From JADJLQ01 sp034439915 (GTDB lineage: Bacteria; Bacteroidota; Bacteroidia; Chitinophagales; Saprospiraceae): a stretch of DNA of 10,178 bases. The position numbers and the translations under genes were made by a program. The DNA lies in NCBI GenBank assembly GCA_034439915.1, contig JAWXBI010000207.1, positions 1 to 10,178 on the forward strand, written 5' to 3'. The stretch's first letter is position 1. The number at the start of each line of letters is the position of its first letter. The notes under the pieces are model-generated. The model was not told the DNA's origin, did not search any database, and saw only the letters and a program-made list of their open reading frames with translations. Shown piece by piece: positions 1 through 5,741 of the stretch.

Positions 1-6
1 ATAGTT

Positions 7-14
7 TAAATTTG
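7..14 (+). promoter_or_regulatory. Bacteroidota -7 promoter box for the lipoprotein operon
   Basis: The box reads TAAATTTG, an exact match to the Bacteroidota primary sigma factor consensus TAnnTTTG. It would start transcription near position 20, leaving a leader of about 16 bases before the ATG at 37. The -33 element would lie outside the window, so only half of the promoter can be seen. Confidence 0.6.
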
Positions 15-36
15 CACTTCAATTCCCAATTTCATC

Positions 37-486
37 ATGAATAGACTTGTACTAGCCCTCTGTTTGATCGTGACCGTTATGGTCTCCTGTAAAAAAGAGC
101 ATCCCGATCTGATATCTGCCTATGATCTCTTTAAAGAATCCCTGACCATACATAATACCCTGATCGCGTCGAGTGCTGACCTTAAAAACCAGGCTAAAAT
201 CCTCGACAGCAAAATAAGGAATGAAGACAAAGAAAATGTATTCGCCATCTCTGAAGCTTACAACCACCTGGATGTAGTCGATGCCGCTCTAAAAAAATTG
301 CCTACCATGGAAGCGGTACCTGGCCATGAAAAACAGCATCCGGGGGCCATCGTGCGCAACGAAAAGCTCGAACCACCCCAGATATTGATGGTGCAAAAAG
401 AACGCCGGGATAAGTTGCTTGAGATAAAAGGGGATATGGATGCGGCGGCTACTATACTGAATGCCCTGAAGACCAAACTCAATTAA
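37..486 (+). CDS. Small helical lipoprotein of unknown function
   Basis: This 149-residue protein has a lysine/arginine-poor but typical signal peptide: MNR, a hydrophobic stretch at residues 4-17, then Cys18 followed by two lysines. The V-M-V-S-C context fits a lipobox, so the mature protein should be anchored by Cys18 on the periplasmic or outer-membrane side. The remainder is charged and predicted mostly alpha-helical, in two halves (about 24-95 and 115-149) separated by a Pro/Gly/His-rich linker around residues 98-118. No catalytic motif is visible. The layout is loosely like small Bacteroidota lipoproteins sometimes annotated as viral A-type inclusion proteins, but I cannot confirm that. 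The start is supported by the signal peptide and the promoter box at 7-14. It ends 8 bases before the next gene, so the two are probably co-transcribed. Function is unknown. Confidence 0.85.
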   Translation: MNRLVLALCLIVTVMVSCKKEHPDLISAYDLFKESLTIHNTLIASSADLKNQAKILDSKIRNEDKENVFAISEAYNHLDVVDAALKKLPTMEAVPGHEKQHPGAIVRNEKLEPPQILMVQKERRDKLLEIKGDMDAAATILNALKTKLN

Positions 487-494
487 TCACTGGT

Positions 495-2057
495 TTGAGG
501 CGGTGGATAGGTCTGATCCTATATAGTTGGTGTCTATGCACCTGTCAGGATTCCCAGGATATGGACCTGTATATTCCCGAAGTATTTGTCAACAATCGAA
601 ACGAAGTATACCTCATTTTAAAAAACCTGGGGAATAGCCGCATCACCCCTCGTCATATCGATCTGACCGTTTATTGGGATGATCGGGAAATAGCCCGCTT
701 TGATCTCGATACGCTTGACCCGCATTTTCGTCATCCCCAGGATAGCAGCATTCTCAGGCTTCCCTTTGTGCCCAACGGGTCTTCACACCGGGTCATGGCC
801 AGGATCGATAGTCTCGACCTGGTGCCCGAATCAGATGAGCAGCATAATGTATACCTGAAGACGATATCTCCGGACTTTGTTTTTCACCCCACCCCTTTTT
901 ATTATCCATCTGTTCCGCATTCATTTGACCAGAAGGCATATATTGACCTGATTTCGTCACCGCCTTTTGCCAGCCAGGTGCTTTGGTTTGAGGATCATAA
1001 AGTTTTTCCACTGGCCTACTGGCGTAAAATCTGGAAAGACCAATTGTTACTGGAAATCAGCAAGATTTACCAGCCAAATCCGGTATGGGCTCCCGACAGT
1101 CTACCCCAGGCCTACTCGCACGAAGCTGCATTTACGATATTCCTTCAATATGTGGCCCACAGTTTATACCTGGAAAAAGAGAAGCTGGTCCCCTGGAGTG
1201 TTCGCGATTTTACCCCGGAAGACATTTCCTCGCTCTGGGACGGCAGGCAATATTTCGAATGGGATAGCTTGTCACAGGTTTATCACCTTGGTTACCAAAA
1301 TAGCGGAGCAACCCAGGTTCATCATCCATTGATTCTTTACAGGTTTGCCCGTTTTTTACAGGAAAGACCTGACCATATTCCGGGAAGTATTGCCCGGTTT
1401 ATGAATTGGGGCAGGGCTTATTTATTGCATACTGAAAAATCAAATCATGCTATTTTCCAATCACCGGCTGAGATTTTATTCCCCGGTCCGGGACAATTGC
1501 ATGCCGTGTATTCCTGTTGGGCTACCAGCGGTTTATTGCTCGACTATTGCCGCGCTTTAAACATTCCAGTCAAGCGGCACAATATTGAATTGTATAATGG
1601 CCTTCACAGCCAGATTGAGTTTCCAACTGAAGGATGGTACCTGGTGCACGCTGACGATTTGTATGACCCTTTGTTTTATCCGGTCAATGCGCCTATCGCG
1701 CCAACGGCTTCGTTGTTTAATAAATCAGAGTTTAATCTTCTGCTTCGAAACAAACCCATCTGTGTAGGAGATAGCTGCCACACCCGGGGCACACAGAATT
1801 CTTTTGACCGGAGAAAGGCCTTACTCGAGCAGTCGGCCGGTCTCGCTTCAGGATATTATATACTACAATACGATAAAGGGCGGTCCAATTTCAGGGAGTT
1901 TATCCGCGGTGACCAGTTTGAAACCTTCCTCGCTCCTTTATATAACAGTGAGGGAGAAAAAGTTAAAATGGATTATATTAAAAACCTTCATCCGGACTAT
2001 AAATTCATTGAAACCAAATACCGCCGGTTTGAAGCGGCAAAAAACAACAGGAGGTAA
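495..2057 (+). CDS. Secreted CARDB-like / transglutaminase-like protein, probable lipoprotein
   Basis: This is a 520-residue exported protein. The TTG start at 495 is chosen because it alone gives the N-terminal basic residues plus a hydrophobic segment (residues 5-16) ending in L-C-T-Cys17, a plausible though imperfect lipobox (Thr at -1). The next ATG, codon 23, would remove the signal. Residues about 22-122 resemble a CARDB/Ig-like domain, with alternating strands and a PESDEQHN segment at 111-118 like the usual ESxExNN ending. Residues about 285-420 resemble a transglutaminase/papain-like core: Cys341 in a YSCW context at the start of a helix, His371 in LHSQIEF, and Asp387 or Asp388 after GWYLVHA. 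This suggests a peptidase or amide-processing fold, but the triad spacing is inferred by eye and activity is untested. Two more cysteines (in ICVGDSC) follow near residue 430. It lies 8 bases after the small lipoprotein gene, so joint expression and a shared envelope location are likely. Confidence 0.8.
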   Translation: MRRWIGLILYSWCLCTCQDSQDMDLYIPEVFVNNRNEVYLILKNLGNSRITPRHIDLTVYWDDREIARFDLDTLDPHFRHPQDSSILRLPFVPNGSSHRVMARIDSLDLVPESDEQHNVYLKTISPDFVFHPTPFYYPSVPHSFDQKAYIDLISSPPFASQVLWFEDHKVFPLAYWRKIWKDQLLLEISKIYQPNPVWAPDSLPQAYSHEAAFTIFLQYVAHSLYLEKEKLVPWSVRDFTPEDISSLWDGRQYFEWDSLSQVYHLGYQNSGATQVHHPLILYRFARFLQERPDHIPGSIARFMNWGRAYLLHTEKSNHAIFQSPAEILFPGPGQLHAVYSCWATSGLLLDYCRALNIPVKRHNIELYNGLHSQIEFPTEGWYLVHADDLYDPLFYPVNAPIAPTASLFNKSEFNLLLRNKPICVGDSCHTRGTQNSFDRRKALLEQSAGLASGYYILQYDKGRSNFREFIRGDQFETFLAPLYNSEGEKVKMDYIKNLHPDYKFIETKYRRFEAAKNNRR

Positions 2058-2122
2058 TTTCCGGTTCATGCGCTGAATAAAAATGAAAATAAAATGGTTG
2101 GCAATAAAAGATAAATCGATAC

Positions 2123-2141
2123 TGACCGGACACTCCGGTTG
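2123..2141 (+). terminator. Possible hairpin terminator after the lipoprotein operon
   Basis: ACCGGA (2125-2130) and TCCGGT (2134-2139) form a perfect 6-base stem around a CAC loop, extendable by two G-T wobble pairs. It lies 68 bases after the stop of the upstream gene. No T-run follows, so it is not a classic intrinsic terminator and may be only a chance palindrome. Confidence 0.3.
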
Positions 2142-2175
2142 AATACCTTGCTCTCCTTTATCAGCAATGGACTAG

Positions 2176-2339
2176 TGTCAAGTTTACTTTATTATGACAT
2201 TCAATATCTCCCACATTGAGAGCGATAGCGCAAAGAATCAGTGAGCAGCAAAGCTGCGAAGTTACTTTGTGCCGTAACAACCAATCAGAATATTTCGCTG
2301 TGTTCTTCACGCTGCACTGAAGTAATGGGAAAGTGGACA
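2176..2339. repeat. MITE-like element or IS remnant with imperfect terminal inverted repeats
   Basis: The segment begins TGTCAAGTTTAC, and its other end, read inverted, begins TGTCCACTTTCC; 9 of the first 12 bases agree (TGTCnAnTTTnC). The flanks are ACTAG (2171-2175) and ATTAG (2340-2344), a possible 5-base target duplication with one change. Inside, GCGCAAAG (2228-2235) pairs with CTTTGTGC (2265-2272) using one G-T pair, enclosing a tight hairpin of GCAGC, AAA and GCTGC (2245-2257). A 64-codon minus-strand reading frame spans most of it but resembles no protein I know. It accounts for about half of the 359-base gap between the transglutaminase-like gene and lysC. The rest of the gap holds the candidate terminator and the lysC promoter. 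The terminal repeats are short and degenerate, so this is tentative. Confidence 0.35.
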
Positions 2340-2383
2340 AATTAGAAATTAACATAATACTAGTTATAACAAACTTAACTCAA

Positions 2384-2391
2384 TATCTTTG
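2384..2391 (+). promoter_or_regulatory. Bacteroidota -7 promoter box for lysC
   Basis: TATCTTTG matches TAnnTTTG exactly. Transcription would begin near 2398, giving a leader of about 19 bases before the lysC ATG at 2417. No clear TTG -33 element is present at the usual spacing. The leader is too short for a lysine riboswitch, so control is more likely at enzyme level or by a regulator not visible here. Confidence 0.55.
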
Positions 2392-2416
2392 TCGACTTTT
2401 TTAAAATCAGGGTCTT

Positions 2417-3739
2417 ATGAAAATAATGAAATTTGGCGGCACCTCCGTCGGTAAACCCGAACGGATGAAAGAAGTTGCGCGATTGATCACGGCCGATCAG
2501 GAAAGCAAGATTGTCGTATTGAGCGCATTGAGCGGTACTACCAATAAACTGGTTGAAATCAGTAAACACCTCGCGGAACGCGACAAAGACAAAGCCAAAG
2601 CAGAGATAGATAACATGCAAGTGCATTACCTCAGTTTTATTAATGGACTCCTCAAGACAGAGGATTCATTGTCTAAAGCTAAAAGTATATTAAATGAACA
2701 CCTGGATTTTTTAAACATTGCTACACGCATTTCATTTAGCGAAGCACTCAATAAAGACATTTTATCTCAGGGAGAGTTGTTGTCGACTAAACTCTTCAGT
2801 TGTTATCTAGAAGAAAACAATATCCGGCATCATCTCCTGCCGGCGCTGGATTTTATGTCCATCGATGAAAACGACGAACCTCATATTGCGACCATACGCG
2901 CTAAGCTTTTCCCCATATTGGCTGCGCACAGCGAAAATCAAGTCTATGTCACCCAGGGGTATATCTGTCTCAATGCAAGAGGTGAGGTGGACAACCTCAA
3001 ACGCGGAGGCAGTGACTACAGTGCTTCGCTGATTGCTGCTGCTGTCCAGGCCTCCGTCTGCGAAATCTGGACCGATATCGATGGCATGCACAATAATGAC
3101 CCGCGCATCGTCAAGACCACCCGCCCGGTAGAACAATTGAGTTTTGATGAAGCGGCTGAATTAGCTTATTTCGGTGCCAAGATCCTGCACCCCGCCAGCA
3201 TCTGGCCCGCCCAGCAGGAACACATACCCGTAAGGTTATTGAATACTATGGCACCCGAAGCCAAGGGCACCCTGATCACGAAAACCGCGGCCAGTCAGGG
3301 AGTAAAAGCCGTGGCGGCCAAAGACGGGATCATTTCCATCAGCATCAAAAGCAGCAGAATGTTGCTGGCTTATGGCTTTTTGAGGAGTATATTTTCTGTT
3401 TTTGAAAAGTACCGCACCCCGATCGATATGATTACCACTTCTGAAGTAGCAGTTTCTATGACCATAGACCAGGCATCCGCCTTGCCCCAGATTGTCGCCG
3501 AACTTGAAGATCTGGGTACTGTCACGGTCGTCCCGAATCAAACTATTATATCCGTCGTAGGCCACAATCTGGCTCAAACCCCGGACCTGCTTCAGGAGAT
3601 CTTTGCCGGAATCACCCATATCCCGGTGAGTATGGTCAGCTACGGTGGCAGTCCTCATAATGTGTCTATCCTCGTACCCGGCGATAAGAAAAATGAAACG
3701 CTGCAGGCATTGAATAAAAGATTGTTTGGTTTGGATTAA
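2417..3739 (+). CDS. lysC: Aspartate kinase, lysine-sensitive (LysC) type
   Basis: Phosphorylates L-aspartate with ATP to 4-phospho-L-aspartate, the first cytoplasmic step towards lysine, methionine, threonine and diaminopimelate. The 440-residue length is normal for a monofunctional aspartokinase. The amino-acid-kinase domain shows KFGGTSV (residues 5-11), SQGELLST (117-124; usually SEGE, so Glu118 is replaced by Gln), RGGSDYSA (196-203), TDIDG (219-223) and NDPR (227-230), then FDEAAELAYFGAKILHP. Two ACT domains fill about 305-440. The first contains Met315, Gly320-Phe321-Leu322, Asp337, Ser342 and Glu343. The same pattern forms the lysine site in E. coli LysC, three positions later there, so lysine inhibition is inferred. 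No homoserine dehydrogenase domain follows. A nearby in-frame ATG exists at codon 4, but the one at 2417 fits the promoter. No other lysine-pathway gene is adjacent. Confidence 0.96.
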   Translation: MKIMKFGGTSVGKPERMKEVARLITADQESKIVVLSALSGTTNKLVEISKHLAERDKDKAKAEIDNMQVHYLSFINGLLKTEDSLSKAKSILNEHLDFLNIATRISFSEALNKDILSQGELLSTKLFSCYLEENNIRHHLLPALDFMSIDENDEPHIATIRAKLFPILAAHSENQVYVTQGYICLNARGEVDNLKRGGSDYSASLIAAAVQASVCEIWTDIDGMHNNDPRIVKTTRPVEQLSFDEAAELAYFGAKILHPASIWPAQQEHIPVRLLNTMAPEAKGTLITKTAASQGVKAVAAKDGIISISIKSSRMLLAYGFLRSIFSVFEKYRTPIDMITTSEVAVSMTIDQASALPQIVAELEDLGTVTVVPNQTIISVVGHNLAQTPDLLQEIFAGITHIPVSMVSYGGSPHNVSILVPGDKKNETLQALNKRLFGLD

Positions 3740-3755
3740 TTCTCTTGCCACTATG

Positions 3756-3788
3756 CCCCATGTGCCCTTCGCCCCACGCCCTTCGCCC
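3756..3788 (-). other. G-quadruplex-capable run between converging genes
   Basis: On the minus strand five runs of three or four G are separated by loops of 4, 3, 4 and 5 bases, satisfying the standard G3+N1-7 rule. The run starts immediately after the stop codon of the sugar-acid kinase gene and fills most of the 49-base gap to the lysC stop. On the plus strand it is a C-rich run in which a short CGCCCTTCGCCC-like unit is partly duplicated. It could act at the RNA 3' end of the kinase transcript, or simply be a low-complexity repeat. No ordinary hairpin terminator is visible in this gap. Confidence 0.55.
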
Positions 3789-5186
3789 TTAACCTTTCCT
3801 CCCTTCATTATTTAATTTCCCCAACACCTCCCCCAACGACTCCTCCCCTCCCACATTCCCTGGAAATACTACATACATCAATCCTGGAAATTTACTGGTT
3901 TGATCCAGCTGCCAAACCGGGACGCCAGGAATGATGGGTCCCAGAACCCTGGCCTTTTTTGATCCCAGGGCTTTTGTAACCAGGTCGCTCGACGTAATCC
4001 CTCCTTTTGCTATGATAAATCGCGGCCTCACCCACAGTCCTTTGACCAATTCTACTAAAAAATCAGATACCCGGGCATTTATCCCCAGGTTCGTTGCAGA
4101 ATCGATCCCGACTTCCAACTGACGACTGGTATAGATTACTACCTGATGACCCGAGTCTAGCCAACGATCAATCTGATCGCCGATTTGCGCAGCCATAGGG
4201 TTGATTTCTGTTAAATCAAGAATCTTTTTTACATCGATCTCAATAGAACGATGAGTTTCATTTTCCAACAACCAATTGAGTTGAAGGGTAGTTTTGGGAA
4301 CATAAGATCCCACCACGATTAAAGCTCCATTGATTCTATCGAGGTCTTTTAGTTGAGGGGTAACCATTTTGCCGGATTCCAGTCCGGCCAGGATAGAAAC
4401 AAAACTGGCAGAACTTCTATATACTATATTCTTTCCCGCTTTGGTAGCGAGCAACATTCCCATGGCCACTACCTCCAGGTCCCTGTAACTAACAGCATTT
4501 ATAATACAAACCCCTGCGGCTTTACAGCTATTTATTTTTCCGACGACTGATTTCGGGCCAAGGGAGCGAATATCATCCAGAGAGATAGAAATTACGTCAG
4601 TTGCCTTGATGTTTCCGTTAGTTTTTTCCTCCACCCACAATTTAAGATCAGCCTGTTGATAACCAAAAACCAGGTCTTTGGCAAAAGGAGTTTCGGATAC
4701 GGGGACCAGGGTTTCGTTTTCCACTAAATAATGGACATCGTTGATGGTGTATCGTCCGCCCTCGATAAATGCAGGCACTATAACCCGGATGGCATCCCTC
4801 CTCTCTAAGGCTTCTGCAAGGGCATCCACTTCTGCAGGAAAATGCCCCCTCAGGGTGGAATCACTCCGGCTGATTACGATAATCTCTCTTCCACTTTCTT
4901 TGACGGCTTGATTTAAATTAACACCGATTTCCTTCGTCAGTTCTACCGCCTCCGATTCAACAAGACTTCTTGAATTGGTGAGGATAAATAATATGGATGG
5001 TTTTGTTTTAAGTTCTTCAGTGATAATTGCAGTGTCCCAGGAGGTCAGTACAGTTATATCCCGGCAGGTTTGTGTTCCAGTGGGGTCATCGTCAAGTACT
5101 ATTATGGTTTTATCGCTTTTTAAAAACTCATCCCGTATAGAAGCAATCAGCTCTGGTTTATATTCCGGAGGGAGGAGATTAAGCAT
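3789..5186 (-). CDS. Four-carbon acid sugar kinase family protein (DUF1537, OtnK/DtnK-like)
   Basis: Members of this cytoplasmic family phosphorylate four-carbon sugar acids (threonate, or 3-oxo-tetronate in the D-erythronate route) using ATP. From the ATG at 5186 the protein has 465 residues. The N-terminal domain opens with VLDDDPTGTQT (residues 30-40), followed by SRSDSTLRGHFP, the conserved substrate-binding segment. The C-terminal nucleotide-binding domain carries AKGGITSSD, GPIIPGVPVW and PGNVG. The DDDPTGTQT form and the length place it in the long branch rather than with the roughly 410-residue OtnK proteins that begin ADDFTGA, so its exact substrate is uncertain. A longer reading starts with GTG at 5207 (472 residues). 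I prefer 5186 because the promoter box at 5212-5219 would start transcription near 5205, at or inside that GTG. The divergent neighbour is denD, supporting a tetronate role. The last few codons run into the low-complexity G-rich tract. Confidence 0.92.
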   Translation of the reverse strand: MLNLLPPEYKPELIASIRDEFLKSDKTIIVLDDDPTGTQTCRDITVLTSWDTAIITEELKTKPSILFILTNSRSLVESEAVELTKEIGVNLNQAVKESGREIIVISRSDSTLRGHFPAEVDALAEALERRDAIRVIVPAFIEGGRYTINDVHYLVENETLVPVSETPFAKDLVFGYQQADLKLWVEEKTNGNIKATDVISISLDDIRSLGPKSVVGKINSCKAAGVCIINAVSYRDLEVVAMGMLLATKAGKNIVYRSSASFVSILAGLESGKMVTPQLKDLDRINGALIVVGSYVPKTTLQLNWLLENETHRSIEIDVKKILDLTEINPMAAQIGDQIDRWLDSGHQVVIYTSRQLEVGIDSATNLGINARVSDFLVELVKGLWVRPRFIIAKGGITSSDLVTKALGSKKARVLGPIIPGVPVWQLDQTSKFPGLMYVVFPGNVGGEESLGEVLGKLNNEGRKG

Positions 5187-5211
5187 TTCTTTAACCTTGG
5201 TATACACGGTT

Positions 5212-5219
5212 CAAACATA
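5212..5219 (-). promoter_or_regulatory. Bacteroidota -7 promoter box for the sugar-acid kinase
   Basis: Read on the minus strand the box is TATGTTTG, an exact TAnnTTTG match. The expected transcription start, around 5205, leaves about 19 bases to the ATG at 5186, the same leader length as lysC. This favours the ATG over the GTG at 5207. No clear -33 element is seen. Confidence 0.55.
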
Positions 5220-5281
5220 GAAAGTAAATGATAAATGGAGAGGATTTTAATAGCGGCGGTTTTTAACCAATTCCATATAAA

Positions 5282-5327
5282 ACGAGTTGGGTACGGCGGA
5301 TGTCCCGATATTCGGGACACGCCACTA
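5282..5327 (+). repeat. Palindromic repeat type A, copy 1
   Basis: A perfect 8-base stem, TGTCCCGA (5301-5308) with TCGGGACA (5312-5319), surrounds a TAT loop. A second stem, GGCG (5295-5298) with CGCC (5320-5323), continues it after a two-base bulge, and a third, GGTAC (5290-5294) with GTACC (5329-5333), extends past the aligned core. Copy 2 matches at 40 of 46 positions. Confidence 0.75.
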
Positions 5328-5344
5328 CGTACCTCCCAGTATAA

Positions 5345-5421
5345 ATTGCAGAATCTCGTAGCGGCGCGCTTCAGCCGCCGATGCACAAGTAAAAAGAAAG
5401 TTTTCCGGAGTAAAGCGGATA
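5345..5421 (+). repeat. Palindromic repeat type B, copy 1
   Basis: It starts ATTGCAGA, then a hairpin of GCGGC (5361-5365) and GCCGC (5374-5378) with an 8-base loop, then CGATG, an A-rich stretch and CGGAGTAAA. The same blocks in the same order make up copy 2 at 5480-5580, which has a longer hairpin loop. Confidence 0.65.
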
Positions 5422-5479
5422 TACCAAATGACGAAGTCGTCTTATGTGAAATAATTAAATTTTTAAAGCCAAAATATAC

Positions 5480-5580
5480 ATTGCAGAGGCTCGTCGCGGC
5501 GGCGTCTCGAAGCGACAGCGTCTTTAGGGACAGCCGCCGATGAAAAAGTAAAAAAGGAAATTATTCGGAGTAAACAGATA
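5480..5580 (+). repeat. Palindromic repeat type B, copy 2 (longer hairpin)
   Basis: It shares ATTGCAGA, GCCGCCGATG, an A-rich block and CGGAGTAAA with copy 1 but carries about 24 extra bases in the loop. GGCGGC (5498-5503) pairs with GCCGCC (5533-5538), and GTC (5504-5506) with GAC (5529-5531) across a single bulged A, so the stem is longer than in copy 1. Confidence 0.65.
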
Positions 5581-5630
5581 AATCAGGGAGGCGCGCCGCT
5601 AATTTCTTCTTCAAAACGGGTACGGTATAA

Positions 5631-5676
5631 ACAAGTTGGGTACGGCGGACGTCCCGATACTCGGAACGCGCCGCTA
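5631..5676 (+). repeat. Palindromic repeat type A, copy 2
   Basis: It aligns with copy 1 at 40 of 46 positions. The central stem is CGTCCCGA (5650-5657) with TCGGAACG (5661-5668), with one mismatch. The GGCG (5644-5647) and CGCC (5669-5672) stem is kept; the outermost GTAC arm is lost. The T-A base pair of copy 1 is replaced by C-G here. It ends about 65 bases before the denD start. Confidence 0.7.
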
Positions 5677-5741
5677 TCCATCTCTCTTTTTTCATTTCTC
5701 CTTTATAAAGCCTAATTTTATTTTCACATATAAAATCCTCC

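Larger units (their letters stand above)
5251..5686. repeat. Cluster of GC-rich palindromic repeats in the divergent intergenic region
   Basis: This gene-free stretch between the kinase and denD contains two related sets of repeats, all in the same orientation: type A at 5282-5327 and 5631-5676, and type B at about 5345-5421 and 5480-5580. Short GCGGCGG-type fragments also occur (5252-5259, and GGCGCGCC at 5590-5597), and a small palindrome GACGAAGTCGTC lies at 5430-5441. The two sets are not a simple tandem duplication, because their order differs (A-B, then B-A). The GC-rich repeats stand out from the AT-rich flanks. They look like dispersed REP- or MITE-like palindromes. A 102-codon plus-strand frame across them (5235-5543) is low in sequence logic and not called as a gene. 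Confidence 0.7.

Noticed and set aside
2049..2070. AGGAGGT followed by an ATG, resembling a strong Shine-Dalgarno site
   Set aside because: The ATG is followed after one codon by a stop, the spacing is too long, and Bacteroidota make little use of such sites.
2083..2142. A 19-codon plus-strand reading frame (MKIKWLAIKDKS...) after the transglutaminase-like gene
   Set aside because: It is very short, has no promoter or start signal of its own and overlaps the hairpin at 2123-2141; nothing suggests it is translated.
2340..2416. Possible lysine riboswitch before lysC
   Set aside because: The predicted transcript leader is only about 19 bases, far too short for a lysine riboswitch, and no such fold is visible.
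3236..3808. A 190-codon minus-strand frame opposite the 3' part of lysC
   Set aside because: It is the antisense shadow of the well-supported aspartokinase and shows no domain.
5235..5543. A 102-codon plus-strand frame across the palindromic repeats
   Set aside because: Its sequence is determined by the repeats, has no domain character, and begins inside the promoter region of the divergent kinase gene.
5251..5686. Possible CRISPR array or phage attachment site in the repeat region
   Set aside because: The repeats are few, differ in length and are unevenly spaced with no uniform spacers, and there is no integrase or cas gene.
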